Below, in pieces: positions 10,792 to 19,366 of a DNA stretch of 64,000 nt (position 1 is the first letter of the stretch; each line of letters starts with the position of its first letter). This DNA is from Gordonibacter sp. 28C (lineage in GTDB: Bacteria; Actinomycetota; Coriobacteriia; Coriobacteriales; Eggerthellaceae), in contig NZ_PPTR01000016.1 of NCBI RefSeq assembly GCF_003339845.1, forward strand, positions 1 through 64,000. The letters run 5' to 3'. Both the position numbers and the translations under genes were made by a program. The notes below the pieces were generated by a model. That model had not been told where the DNA came from. It made no database searches and worked only from the letters and a program-made list of their open reading frames with translations.

Positions 10792-11355
10792 ATGGATGGT
10801 TATTTGTTCTTGGATGTTGAATGGGCCGACGCGAAACGGCACATATGCTCGATTGCCTACCAGAGGACGAATTACGACGGAGACCTTCTCGACAGCTGCT
10901 ATCAGCTGGTGAACCCCTTGTGCGACTTCGATCCCATGACGCAGCGGGTTCACGGGATAACCGAGGAAATGGTGGCGCACGAGCCGACGTTCGACGTCGT
11001 GTGGAACGAGGCGCTCGGGGGGCTGGTCGAGTCGAATGTGGTGGTCGCGCATTGCGCCAAGACGGCGGACTGCCCCGCCATCTATCGGAGTCTGGAATAC
11101 GTTGAGATAGAAATGCCCGAGCTCCTCTACATCGACACGGGCGAGATGGCCAAGCGTGTGCTTGGTGGTCGGAAGTTCGGGTTGTCGATCTGTTGCGACC
11201 GCTACGGCATCTCTCTCGACCGGCATCACGATGCGCTGTGCGACACGAATGCCTGCCGAGAGTTGTTCTGGCGGCTTGCAGAAGAGACCGAAGTGCCCGC
11301 ACCGAGACCGTACGTGTTCGGAGGCGGCTCGGGTAGGAGCAGGGGGCGATGGTAA
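10792..11355 (+). CDS. DnaQ-like DEDDh 3'-5' exonuclease
   Basis: 187-residue stand-alone exonuclease domain of the RNase T/DNA polymerase III epsilon superfamily. Exo I is FLDVEWA (DxE), Exo II lies in AHCAKTADCPA, and Exo III is HHDALCDTNAC with the HxxxxD pair. The start is the ATG at 10792 with GGAAGGA upstream; the longer frame to 10669 runs through the divergent promoter and into the helicase gene. It is divergent from the helicase (95 bp between starts) and shares its base composition, so the two may act together on nucleic acid ends. The C-terminus is a short Gly/Ser/Arg tail. Substrate polarity and target are not visible. Confidence 0.85.
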   Translation: MDGYLFLDVEWADAKRHICSIAYQRTNYDGDLLDSCYQLVNPLCDFDPMTQRVHGITEEMVAHEPTFDVVWNEALGGLVESNVVVAHCAKTADCPAIYRSLEYVEIEMPELLYIDTGEMAKRVLGGRKFGLSICCDRYGISLDRHHDALCDTNACRELFWRLAEETEVPAPRPYVFGGGSGRSRGRW

Positions 11356-11370
11356 AAGGTCGCAACGGCA

Positions 11371-11398
11371 AAAGATGAGACGGCCTCCTCTCATCTTT
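11371..11398 (+). terminator. Terminator after the DEDDh exonuclease
   Basis: A perfect 10-bp stem AAAGATGAGA / TCTCATCTTT with an 8-nt loop; the T-run is within the 3' arm. Confidence 0.7.
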
Positions 11399-11426
11399 AT
11401 GCCTTCTTAACCCGTCATCCCTCACC

Positions 11427-11441
11427 TTAACGGTGCGTTAA
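11427..11441. promoter_or_regulatory. Palindrome upstream of kdp, possible operator
   Basis: TTAACG-GTG-CGTTAA, 6-bp arms with a 3-nt spacer, 75 bp before kdpF. It is a candidate regulator site for the kdp operon; no regulator gene is adjacent. Confidence 0.35.
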
Positions 11442-11515
11442 TCCGCGCTTCTTTATCGTCTACCTAGCTTGCAAAAGGCGCCGCCGCGGCGGCTAGGAAA
11501 CGAGGAAGGAAGACG

Positions 11516-11608
11516 ATGGACATCGTAACCGGCGTCGTCGGAGGGTTGAGCGCTGTAGTCGTGCTCTACCTTTTCGTGGTGTTGCTGAAGGGGGGCGATG
11601 GGCGGTGA
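11516..11608 (+). CDS. kdpF: KdpF-like small subunit of the K+ pump
   Basis: 30-residue single-span peptide (MDIVTGVVGGLSAVVVLYLF, then [10 protein letters not shown]). Position, size and one transmembrane helix match KdpF, a lipid-like stabiliser of the KdpFABC complex. GAGGAAGGAAG precedes the ATG. The stop overlaps the kdpA GTG by 3 nt (GTGA), implying translational coupling. Confidence 0.75.
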   Translation: MDIVTGVVGGLSAVVVLYLFVVLLKGGDGR

Positions 11609-13380
11609 CGGACGAACTGCTCGAGTACGGGGTCTACCTCGCATTGCTCGTGGCCCTCGCCATACCCCTGTCGGCCTATATCAACAAGGTCATGGCCGGC
11701 GAGAAAACCGTTTTCACGCGCGTTCTCGTTCCTGTCGAGAACGTCGTTTACCGGTGCATACGCGTCGATAAGAACGAGGACATGGGCTGGAAGAGGTACT
11801 TGGTCAGCGCCCTCGCCTTCTCGGCGGTGTCGCTGGCGGGGCTGTTCGCCATACTCATGTTGCAGGGGCTTTTGCCGCTCAACCCGGAAGGTCTGCCCGG
11901 TCTTTCGTGGGATCTGGCGTTCAACACCGCCGTCAGCTTCGTGACGAACACGAACTGGCAGGCGTACAGCGGCGAATCGGCGTTGAGCTACTTCTCGCAG
12001 GCGCTCGGTTTGACCGTGCAGAACTTCGTGACGCCGGCGGTGGGCATCGCCGTGCTGTTCGCGCTGTTCCGCGGCATGGTGAGCGAAGGGCATCCGGGTC
12101 TGGGCAACTTCTTCGTCGACGTGACGCGGGCGACGCTGTTCGTGCTCATCCCCCTCGCCCTCGTGGTGACGGTGGTGAACGTGTGGCAAGGGTCCCCGCA
12201 GAACATCAACGACTACGAGACGGTGCAGCTGTTGGAGCCGGTTGGCGTGGACGAGGCGGGCAACATCGTCGACGCGGACGACCCCGCCGCCGTCGAGACG
12301 ATCGACCAGGCCACGGTTCCCATGGGCCCGCAGGCCAGCCAGGTTGCCATCAAGCAGCTCGGCACGAACGGCGGCGGCTACAACGGCGTGAACTCGGCAA
12401 GCGCGCTGGAGAACCCCACGCCTCTGTCCAACCTCATCCAGTGCTTGTCGCTGCTGCTCATACCCGTGGCCTGCGTGTTCAGCTTCGGGCGCTTCGTCGC
12501 CGACCGGCGCCAGGGGCGCGCGGTGTTCGCGGCCATGTTCATCTTGCTGCTGGCGGCCTTGGTGACGATAGCCGTGTTCGAGCAGATGGGCACGCCCCAG
12601 CTCGCGGCCGACGGCCAAGTGTACATGGGGCTCGACGGCCAGTCCGGCGGCAACATGGAAGGCAAGGAAACGCGCTTCGGCGTGACCGACTCGTCGCTGT
12701 GGGCCGCGTTCACCACGGCGGCTTCGAACGGCTCGGTCAACGCGATGCACGATAGCTTCACGCCCATCGGCGGCATGGTGCCCATCATCTTGATGGCGCT
12801 GGGCGAAGTGGTGTTCGGCGGCGTGGGCTGCGGTTTGTACGGCATGCTGGGCTTCGTCATCCTCACGGTGTTCATCGCCGGGCTCATGGTGGGCCGCACG
12901 CCCGAGTACCTGGGCAAGAAGATCTCCCCGAAGGAAATGCGCATGGCCGTTATCCTGTGCATCACCACGCCGCTGCTCATCTTGGCGGGCGCGGGCGTCA
13001 TGAGCTTCGATCCGGCCACCGTGGACAGCCTGAACAACCCCGGTATGCACGGATTCTCGGAAGTGCTGTACGCGGCGACGTCCGCCGGCGGCAACAACGG
13101 TTCGGCCTTCGCCGGTTTCAACGCCAACACGCCCCTGATCAACATGGTGCTGGGATTGGAGATGCTGGCGAACCGCTTCGTTCCCATCGTGGCCGTGTGC
13201 GTGCTGGCCGGCAGCCTGTGCACGCGTCCCAAGGTGGCCACGAGCGCCGGAACGCTTTCCACCAGCAACGCGATGTTCGTGTTCCTGCTCGTTCTCATGG
13301 TGCTGCTGGTCGGCGCGCTGACCATGTTCCCGGCGCTCGCGCTGGGTCCGGTCGCCGAGCAACTGACGATGGTTCTGTAG
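11605..13380 (+). CDS. kdpA: Potassium-transporting ATPase subunit A (channel-like)
   Basis: 591-residue K+-selective subunit of the KdpFABC high-affinity pump, derived from the SKT channel superfamily. The four selectivity-filter/pore repeats are visible: [32 protein letters not shown], the loop near [12 protein letters not shown], and [23 protein letters not shown] is also a KdpA hallmark. About ten membrane spans. The GTG start overlaps the kdpF stop. The filter region reads GGGYNGVNS rather than the more usual GGGFFNANS, a modest variation seen in actinobacterial members. kdpB follows after 19 bp. Confidence 0.97.
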   Translation: MTDELLEYGVYLALLVALAIPLSAYINKVMAGEKTVFTRVLVPVENVVYRCIRVDKNEDMGWKRYLVSALAFSAVSLAGLFAILMLQGLLPLNPEGLPGLSWDLAFNTAVSFVTNTNWQAYSGESALSYFSQALGLTVQNFVTPAVGIAVLFALFRGMVSEGHPGLGNFFVDVTRATLFVLIPLALVVTVVNVWQGSPQNINDYETVQLLEPVGVDEAGNIVDADDPAAVETIDQATVPMGPQASQVAIKQLGTNGGGYNGVNSASALENPTPLSNLIQCLSLLLIPVACVFSFGRFVADRRQGRAVFAAMFILLLAALVTIAVFEQMGTPQLAADGQVYMGLDGQSGGNMEGKETRFGVTDSSLWAAFTTAASNGSVNAMHDSFTPIGGMVPIILMALGEVVFGGVGCGLYGMLGFVILTVFIAGLMVGRTPEYLGKKISPKEMRMAVILCITTPLLILAGAGVMSFDPATVDSLNNPGMHGFSEVLYAATSAGGNNGSAFAGFNANTPLINMVLGLEMLANRFVPIVAVCVLAGSLCTRPKVATSAGTLSTSNAMFVFLLVLMVLLVGALTMFPALALGPVAEQLTMVL

Positions 13381-13399
13381 AGGGGCGGGCGAGAGAAAG

Positions 13400-15508
13400 A
13401 TGACGACAACTGCAATGAAAAACACTGCCATGAGCTCGCTCGCGAAGCGCGCGGTGCTCGACGCGTTCACGAAGCTCGCCCCGCGCGAGCAAGCCAAGAA
13501 CCCCGTCATGCTGATGGTCTACCTATCGGCCATCCTGACGCTTGCCCTGTTCGTCCTGTCGCTGTTCGGCATCGCCGACGCGGCGCCCGGCTTCATTCTG
13601 GCCATCTCGGCGGTGCTGTGGCTCACCGTGCTGTTCGCGAACTTCGCGGAAGCGCTCGCCGAGGGCCGCGGCAAGGCCCAGGCCGATTCGCTGCGCGCCG
13701 CCAAGCGCGACGTGCCCGCGCACAAGCTCAACGAGGGGCTGGTGGCGAAAGGGCACCATGCCGACGATCCGGCGGAGTTCTTCCGCCTGCAGGCCGAAGA
13801 GGTGAACTCGGCCATTTTGAAGAAGAAGGACCTGTTCTTCGTGGCGGCGGGCGAGCAGATTCCCGCCGACGGCGAGATAGAGCTCGGTGCCGCGTCGGTG
13901 GACGAGAGCGCCATCACCGGCGAGTCGGCCCCGGTCATCCGGGAATCCGGCGGAGACCGCTCAGCCGTCACGGGCGGCACCACGGTGCTGTCCGACTGGC
14001 TGGTCGTGCGCGTGACCGCCGACGCAGGGCACAGCTTCCTCGACCAGATGATCGCCATGGTGGAGTCGGCCGCGCGCAAGAAGACGCCCAACGAGATCGC
14101 GCTCGAGATACTGCTCGTGGCGCTCACCATCGTGTTCCTCGTCGTGTCCGTTTCTCTGTTCGCGTTCAGCGGTTTCGGGGCGAACCAAGAGGGCATCGCG
14201 AACCCCACCACCATCACCTCGCTCGTGGCGCTGTTCGTGTGCTTGGCGCCCACCACCATCGGCGCGCTGCTCTCCGCCATCGGCATCGCCGGCATGAGCC
14301 GCCTCAACCAGGCGAACGTGCTGGCGATGAGCGGCCGCGCCGTGGAGGCCGCCGGCGACGTCGACGTGCTGCTGCTGGACAAGACGGGCACCATCACGTT
14401 GGGCAACCGCCAAGCCGCCGAGTTCATCCCGGTGGACGGCGCCTCCGAGGAGGAGCTCGCCGACGCCGCGCAGCTCGCCAGCCTGACCGACGAGACGCCC
14501 GAGGGGCGCAGTATCGTGGTGCTGGCGAAGGAGCGCTTCGACATACGCGCCCGCGAGCTTGAAGATTCCGGCATGGAGAGCATCCCATTCACGGCCCAGA
14601 CGCGCATGAGCGGCGTGGACTTCGAGGGCCACGAGATTCGGAAGGGGGCGGCCGATGCCGTCAAGGATTATGTGGAGTCGCACGGCGGCGCGTACAGCGC
14701 TCAGTGCGCCGGAGTCGTTGAGGATGTCGCGCGCGCAGGCGGCACTCCGCTGCTCGTTGCTCGCGATCATCGTATTCTGGGCGTCGTTCATCTGAAGGAC
14801 ATCGTGAAGCAGGGGATCAAGGAGAACTTCGCCGACCTGCGCACCATGGGCATAAAAACCGTCATGATAACGGGCGACAACCCCCTGACCGCGGCGGCCA
14901 TCGCGGCCGAGGCCGGCGTGGACGACTTCATCGCCGAGGCCACGCCCGAGACGAAGCTCGAAGCCATCCGCCAGTACCAGGCCGAGGGGCACATGGTGGC
15001 CATGACGGGCGACGGCACGAACGACGCGCCCGCGCTCGCCCAGGCCGACGTGGCCGTGGCCATGAACAGCGGCACGCAGGCGGCGAAGGAAGCCGGCAAC
15101 ATGGTGGACCTGGACTCGTCGCCCACGAAGCTCATCGACATCGTGCGCATCGGCAAGCAGCTCCTCATGACGCGCGGCAGTCTGACCACGTTTTCCATCG
15201 CCAACGATCTGGCGAAGTACTTCGCCATCGTCCCGGCGCTGTTCGTGCCGCTGTATCCCCAGCTCGAGGCGCTCAACGTCATGCACCTCACGAGTCCGCT
15301 CACGGCCATCTTGTCGGCGATCATCTACAACGCCCTCATCATCGTGGCGCTCATCCCGTTGGCGCTGAAGGGCGTGAAGTACCGCGAAGCGACTTCCCAG
15401 AGCCTGCTCGGCCGCAACCTGCTGGTGTACGGGTTGGGCGGCATCGTCCTGCCGTTCGCAGCTATCAAACTGCTCGACATGGCGTTGACGGCGATGGGCG
15501 TTGCGTAG
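13400..15508 (+). CDS. kdpB: Potassium-transporting P-type ATPase subunit B
   Basis: 702-residue catalytic subunit that hydrolyses ATP to drive K+ uptake. The actuator loop TGES, phosphorylation motif DKTGTIT, nucleotide-binding [10 protein letters not shown] region, and hinge [20 protein letters not shown] are all intact. Membrane helices lie around residues 35-80, 225-290 and at the C-terminus. Length is typical for KdpB (about 680-700). The annotated ATG at 13400 is used; an ATG five codons later is also possible. It forms part of the kdpFABC operon, normally induced by K+ limitation or osmotic stress. Confidence 0.97.
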   Translation: MTTTAMKNTAMSSLAKRAVLDAFTKLAPREQAKNPVMLMVYLSAILTLALFVLSLFGIADAAPGFILAISAVLWLTVLFANFAEALAEGRGKAQADSLRAAKRDVPAHKLNEGLVAKGHHADDPAEFFRLQAEEVNSAILKKKDLFFVAAGEQIPADGEIELGAASVDESAITGESAPVIRESGGDRSAVTGGTTVLSDWLVVRVTADAGHSFLDQMIAMVESAARKKTPNEIALEILLVALTIVFLVVSVSLFAFSGFGANQEGIANPTTITSLVALFVCLAPTTIGALLSAIGIAGMSRLNQANVLAMSGRAVEAAGDVDVLLLDKTGTITLGNRQAAEFIPVDGASEEELADAAQLASLTDETPEGRSIVVLAKERFDIRARELEDSGMESIPFTAQTRMSGVDFEGHEIRKGAADAVKDYVESHGGAYSAQCAGVVEDVARAGGTPLLVARDHRILGVVHLKDIVKQGIKENFADLRTMGIKTVMITGDNPLTAAAIAAEAGVDDFIAEATPETKLEAIRQYQAEGHMVAMTGDGTNDAPALAQADVAVAMNSGTQAAKEAGNMVDLDSSPTKLIDIVRIGKQLLMTRGSLTTFSIANDLAKYFAIVPALFVPLYPQLEALNVMHLTSPLTAILSAIIYNALIIVALIPLALKGVKYREATSQSLLGRNLLVYGLGGIVLPFAAIKLLDMALTAMGVA

Positions 15509-15623
15509 CTATCAGGGTTGGCCGCAGGCGGTCAGGGCGATTATGCGGGAGGACGTCGCGCGCGGCGCTCTCCCGACCTGGCGCGAGGTAAGCGCCACGG
15601 GAACCAACGAAAGGACGAATGAT

Positions 15624-16226
15624 ATGAAACAGGCGAGAACATGGGGGAGCGCGGCGCTGTTATTCCTGGTGACGACGGTGCTGTGCGGCGTGCTGTACAC
15701 CGCCGCGTGCACGGGTATCGCCCAGCTGGCCTTCCCTTACCAGGCCAACGGCTCCATCATCGAAGTCGACGGCACGAAGTACGGAAGCGAGCTGGTGGGC
15801 CAGCAATTCTCCGACGACGACCATATGTGGGGCCGCGTGATGAGCCCCAGCACCGGCACGTTCACCGACGCCGAGGGCAACGACATTCTGTGGTACGGCG
15901 CTTCGAACCTGAGTCCGGCCGGCGACGACTTCGCGAACGCGGTGCAGGATCGCATCGACCAGATCCACGCGGCGCATCCCGAAAAGGGCGACGAGCCCAT
16001 CCCCAGCGACCTGGTGACGAATTCCGGTAGCGGCTTCGACCCCCACATATCCCCGGCTGCCGCCGAGTACCAGGTGGAGCGCTTGGCGAAGAACACCGGC
16101 AAAAGCGTGTCGGAGATCCGCGACATCGTCGAGCGCTGCACCGAGCAGCCACAGCTCGGCATTCTCGGCGAGGCCCGCGTGAACGTGCTCAAAGTGAACC
16201 TCATGCTCGACGGCATCTTGCAGTAG
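15624..16226 (+). CDS. kdpC: Potassium-transporting ATPase subunit C
   Basis: 200-residue subunit with one N-terminal membrane helix (about 10-30) and an extracytoplasmic domain (GSELVGQQFSDDDHMWGR near residues 60-80; DPHISPAAAEYQ; EARVNVLKVNLML at the end), all typical of KdpC, which assembles with KdpB. The ATG at 15624 has AAAGGACGAATGAT upstream; the frame extending to 15501 overlaps kdpB and lacks a signal. The usual sensor kinase/regulator genes kdpDE do not follow; the next gene is an unrelated acidic protein. Confidence 0.95.
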   Translation: MKQARTWGSAALLFLVTTVLCGVLYTAACTGIAQLAFPYQANGSIIEVDGTKYGSELVGQQFSDDDHMWGRVMSPSTGTFTDAEGNDILWYGASNLSPAGDDFANAVQDRIDQIHAAHPEKGDEPIPSDLVTNSGSGFDPHISPAAAEYQVERLAKNTGKSVSEIRDIVERCTEQPQLGILGEARVNVLKVNLMLDGILQ

Positions 16227-16329
16227 CGGGCTGTCGGCGCGTCGATATCTGAAGATACGCCGAATAACCCCGCTGCGGCGAGGGATGGCGGGCTCGAAAG
16301 CCCTACACTGATCGGCAACGGAAAAAAGA

Positions 16330-16378
16330 GGGCTGGCAGAACGTTCGCGCACGGACGCGCGAAAACCGTCTGCCGGCC
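16330..16378 (+). other. Long 5' UTR hairpin before the acidic hypothetical gene
   Basis: An imperfect GC-rich stem (GGCTGGCAGA with TCTGCCGGCC, then inner GTTCGCGC / GCGCGAAAAC) lies just before the SD GAAAGGAC. A -10-like TACACT lies at 16303-16308. It could insulate or regulate the downstream gene. Confidence 0.4.
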
Positions 16379-16396
16379 GGTTGAAAGGACATGGCC

Positions 16397-16921
16397 ATGG
16401 CCGATCGTGTGGTGGAGAGCTCGGACGTCGAAGTCCCCGAGATCCCCGAGATTTTGGAAAAGGTGCTGCTCTTCACGCTTGAAGAGGCGAAAGAGAAGAT
16501 GACGCAGGGTGCCGACGTGGTGCCCTTCACCGCGCTCGTGGTGAAGGAGAACTTGTTCCTGGAGAACCATCCGGGAGAATCGGCCGAGGAGTGCTTCGGC
16601 TTCGCTCGCCACACGGTGGAAAACGCGCGCGGCGCCGAGGCGTACGCGTTGTGCTACGACGGCTACGTCGAGGTCGACGACGAGACGAAGGACGCCATCA
16701 TCGCCGAGGGCGGCATCCCCGGCGAGGACGAGGGCGTGGCCGTGGGCTACCTCTACACCATGAACGACGAGGGCGCGCCCACGTTCGAGCCCGAGCCGGC
16801 CTATATCGGCGAGGCTCCGAACTTCATGAGCGGCCTCAAGGAAGCCGACCAGTACGACGAGGAAGAGATCGACGAGAAGTACCTCGACGACGAAGACGTC
16901 GAGGACGAAGCCGCCGAATAG
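16397..16921 (+). CDS. Acidic hypothetical protein
   Basis: 174 residues, strongly acidic, with a C-terminal tail of about 30 residues that is almost entirely Asp/Glu (YDEEEIDEKYLDDEDVED). The folded part (about 15-140) contains FTALVVKENLFLENHPGES and looks like a small cytosolic alpha/beta protein. No signal peptide or membrane helix. I do not recognise a characterised family. The second ATG (16397) is preferred because AAAGGAC is spaced correctly from it; the ATG at 16391 is too close. It is monocistronic, with its own terminator at 17001. Confidence 0.7.
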   Translation: MADRVVESSDVEVPEIPEILEKVLLFTLEEAKEKMTQGADVVPFTALVVKENLFLENHPGESAEECFGFARHTVENARGAEAYALCYDGYVEVDDETKDAIIAEGGIPGEDEGVAVGYLYTMNDEGAPTFEPEPAYIGEAPNFMSGLKEADQYDEEEIDEKYLDDEDVEDEAAE

Positions 16922-17000
16922 CCCTGCGTTTCGGGCGTTCGAGCTTTGGCACGTCGTGCGCCTGGTGGCGCACGTTCTGCGAGCGCACTCAAATGGATCA

Positions 17001-17034
17001 ACGAACCGGCCGCCTTTAGCGCCGGTTCGTTCTT
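17001..17034 (+). terminator. Rho-independent terminator
   Basis: A perfect 10-bp stem ACGAACCGGC / GCCGGTTCGT around a 10-nt loop, followed by TCTTTCT. It closes the acidic hypothetical gene. Confidence 0.85.
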
Positions 17035-17472
17035 TCTAAGGCTGCTCGTCGCGGCGGAGTTGGATTTCCGCACGGTTTCCGTCGGTTTCGCGTTGGACGC
17101 GTGTTGGAACGGGACGGTCGTTTTGCAAGAACCGTGCAAGGTCGAGCAGGTTTTTATACGGTTGGATTACGGTCGCCCGGCAAGGTCGCGTTGCTATACT
17201 TCGAGGCGGAAAGAGTTCGGCGGACGAACGGGATGCAGGAAGCGAAGGGAGCTAGAAAGCTCGAAACGATCCGGCCGCGAAAGCCGGAAACCCTCAGGAC
17301 GCAAGAGCCGTCTGGCGCGCGCAAACATGGTGAAAGCATGTGCGCACAGGTGACAAATCAAGTTTTCCTTGTGGCCGACGAGGGCCTTTGTTAGAATAGG
17401 CAAGCTAATCCTGCTCCGGGTTAACTGCCTTCACCAGCCCCGGAGCCGCTAAAGACCAAAGGAGGTGAGCTG
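17035..17472 (+). promoter_or_regulatory. Promoter and leader region of the rpsF-ssb-rpsR-rplI operon
   Basis: No convincing gene in 438 bp. A promoter fits TTGTGG (17369-17374), 17 bp, TAGAAT (17392-17397). A second -10-like TATACT lies at 17195-17200. The transcript would begin with a hairpin, GCTCCGGG (17413-17420) pairing with CCCGGAGC (17439-17446), just before the SD AAAGGAGGTGAG. Many bacteria have an S6:S18-binding leader here that autoregulates rpsF; this hairpin is a candidate, but I cannot confirm the conserved CCG bulge. Confidence 0.5.
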
Positions 17473-17766
17473 ATGAAGGCTTATGAATTGCTGTTTTTTG
17501 TTGCGCCGTCTATCGACGAAGAATCCCGCGCCGCTGTTATGAAGCGTATTGAGACCACGATCGCCGAGGGCGAGGGTGTTGTCGACAACGTCGACAACTG
17601 GGGCAAGCGCAAACTCGCTTATGAGATCAACGGTCTGACCGACGGTGACTACACTCTCATCGATTTCCATGCTGATCCCGCTAACGTTGCTGAACTCGAC
17701 CGCGTTCTTCGCATCAATGACGCCGTTGTGCGCCATATGATCGTCAAGCGTACGGATCGCGACTAA
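17473..17766 (+). CDS. rpsF: 30S ribosomal protein S6
   Basis: 97-residue small-subunit protein that binds 16S rRNA together with S18. It starts with YELLFFVAPSIDEE, contains the family segment WGKRKLAYEINGLTDGDYTL and ends NDAVVRHMIVKRTDRD. The ideal SD AAAGGAGGTGAG precedes the ATG. Its codon choice includes more T-ending codons than its neighbours (gttgttgacaacgtc-like runs), as often found in ribosomal genes. First gene of the rpsF-ssb-rpsR-rplI operon. Confidence 0.97.
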   Translation: MKAYELLFFVAPSIDEESRAAVMKRIETTIAEGEGVVDNVDNWGKRKLAYEINGLTDGDYTLIDFHADPANVAELDRVLRINDAVVRHMIVKRTDRD

Positions 17767-17819
17767 GAGCACGTGGCATCGGGCGCGCGAGCGCCCCAGC
17801 ATGAGAAGAGGTAGGAAAC

Positions 17820-18272
17820 ATGAGCATTAACCGAGTTATCATCAGCGGAAACCTGACACGAGATCCCGAACTGCGCTCCACGGCAAGCGGATTGCCGGTG
17901 CTCGGCTTCGGCGTGGCCGTGAACGACCGTCGCAAGAACCAGCAGACCGGCGAGTGGGAGGACTATCCCAACTTCATCGACTGCACGATGTTCGGCGCTC
18001 GCGCCGAAAGCCTTTCCCGCTACCTCAACAAGGGCACGAAGGTGTCCATCGAGGGCAAGCTCCGCTGGAGCCAGTGGGAGCGCGAGGGCCAGAAGCGCAG
18101 CAAGATCGAGGTGATCGTCGACGAGCTCGAGTTCATGTCGAGCCGCAACAGCGATTCGTCGTCGTCCTACGGCGGCAACGCGGGCGGCTACGCCCCGGCT
18201 CCGGCACCTGTGGTGGCCGCGCCGGTGGTCGATGCCTCTTCTTCGGTCTACGATGAAGACATCCCGTTCTAA
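17820..18272 (+). CDS. ssb: Single-stranded DNA-binding protein
   Basis: 150 residues: an OB fold (about 1-108; [19 protein letters not shown] at the start, FIDCTMFG in the core), a Ser/Gly/Ala/Pro linker, and the acidic tip DEDIPF that recruits replication and repair partners such as DnaB loaders, RecO and PriA. SD AGAGGTAGG. It lies between the two mutually binding ribosomal proteins S6 and S18, the classical arrangement. Confidence 0.97.
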   Translation: MSINRVIISGNLTRDPELRSTASGLPVLGFGVAVNDRRKNQQTGEWEDYPNFIDCTMFGARAESLSRYLNKGTKVSIEGKLRWSQWEREGQKRSKIEVIVDELEFMSSRNSDSSSSYGGNAGGYAPAPAPVVAAPVVDASSSVYDEDIPF

Positions 18273-18295
18273 GCGAAACGAAAGAGGTTTGTGAA

Positions 18296-18556
18296 ATGTC
18301 CGATTACGCGAAGCAGCCGCGTCGCAAGTACTGCCAGTTCTGCAAGGACGAGGCGCAGTACGTCGACTACAAAGACACGCAAATGCTGCGCAAGTACGTT
18401 ACCGATCGCGGAAAGATCAAGCCGCGCCGTGTGACGGGTGCTTGCACCCAGCATCAGCGCGACGTCGCGAATGCCGTCAAGCGCGCCCGCGAGATGGCCT
18501 TGATGCCGTACGCGGTGCCCGCCGTCAGCGGCCGCGGCGATCGTCGCAGCCGTTAA
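18296..18556 (+). CDS. rpsR: 30S ribosomal protein S18
   Basis: 86 residues. Contains KYCQFCKDE (a CxxC pair, the zinc-type S18 signature), the core [17 protein letters not shown] and the [20 protein letters not shown] helix. The basic Arg/Gly tail is slightly longer than in the E. coli protein. SD AAAGAGG. Part of the S6/SSB/S18/L9 operon. Confidence 0.97.
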   Translation: MSDYAKQPRRKYCQFCKDEAQYVDYKDTQMLRKYVTDRGKIKPRRVTGACTQHQRDVANAVKRAREMALMPYAVPAVSGRGDRRSR

Positions 18557-18571
18557 GGCGAAGGAGGAACC

Positions 18572-19120
18572 ATGAAAGTCATTCTGCTTCAGGAGTTGAA
18601 AGGCAAGGGCGGTGAAGGCGACGTCGTGGACGTGGCCCCCGGCTTTGCCAACAACTACCTGCTCCCCCAGAAGCTCGCCATCCTGGCGACCAAGGGAAAT
18701 CTCAAGCAGCTCGAGCAGCGCAAGCACAACATCGCCAAGCGCGAAGAGAACCGCGTTTCCGACGCCGAGAAGCTGAAGGCCGCCCTCGAGGGCACGGTCG
18801 TCAAGGTCGAGGCGAAGGTCGGCGAGGAGGGCCAGCTGTTCGGCTCCGTCACCGCCACGATGATCGCCGACGCCATCAAGGCCGCGACCGATCTCGATGT
18901 GGACAAGCGCCGCCTCGAGCTCGGCCATGCCATCAAGACGGCCGGCGAGCACGAGGTCGTGTACGCCATCTACCGCGACATCAAGACGTCCGTCAAGCTG
19001 TTCGTGGGCGATCCCAACGCCGAGGCTCCGGTCGAGGAAGAGGTTGTCGAGGAGATCGTCGAGGTCGTCGAAGAGGCCGAGGCTCCCGCCGAGGCTGCCG
19101 AAACGGCTGTCGAGGAATAA
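18572..19120 (+). CDS. rplI: 50S ribosomal protein L9
   Basis: 182 residues. The N-terminal RNA-binding domain (MKVILLQELKGKGGEGDVV, then APGFANNYLLPQKLA) and a long central helix lead to the C-terminal domain that contacts 23S rRNA. The last 35 residues are an acidic Val/Glu/Ala tail (VEEEVVEEIVEVVEEAEAP) absent from most L9 proteins, so the protein is about 30 residues longer than usual. SD GAAGGAGGAACC. Last gene before the operon terminator. Confidence 0.96.
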   Translation: MKVILLQELKGKGGEGDVVDVAPGFANNYLLPQKLAILATKGNLKQLEQRKHNIAKREENRVSDAEKLKAALEGTVVKVEAKVGEEGQLFGSVTATMIADAIKAATDLDVDKRRLELGHAIKTAGEHEVVYAIYRDIKTSVKLFVGDPNAEAPVEEEVVEEIVEVVEEAEAPAEAAETAVEE

Positions 19121-19124
19121 AAAC

Positions 19125-19212
19125 TTTTCCACAGGCGCATTTTGTGGAAACTGGGGAAAACCCCCTTTGCCCCGATGGTGGGCGAAGGGGGTTTTCCATT
19201 GCCTGTGGATAA
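19125..19212. promoter_or_regulatory. DnaA-box-like sites between rplI and dnaB
   Basis: Three sites resemble the DnaA box TTATCCACA: TTTTCCACA at 19125-19133, the reverse of GTTTCCACA at 19143-19151, and an exact match on the minus strand (TGTGGATAA) at 19204-19212. They flank the terminator hairpin and precede dnaB by about 150 bp. Confidence 0.5.
19155..19197 (+). terminator. Terminator of the rpsF operon
   Basis: A long, nearly perfect stem GGAAAACCCCCTTTGCCC / GGGCGAAGGGGGTTTTCC, with the T-run in the 3' arm. The A-run on the other arm would let it work in either direction. Confidence 0.88.
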
Positions 19213-19366
19213 CGTTTTCACCGCCTTTCGCTGGTAAAATTAAGCGTGACCTGCGGTAACACATGAGGTACTATGACGAGGGCGAGCGCTCGCGCGCGCG
19301 GAAACGCGCATGCGTCGCGCAGCCGCCGTATTTCCCCAGAAACACGAAGGAGCGCGAAGAACCATT

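Noticed and set aside
17234-17394. 53-codon frame in the rpsF leader
   Set aside because: No ribosome-binding site, overlaps the promoter, and no protein-like composition.
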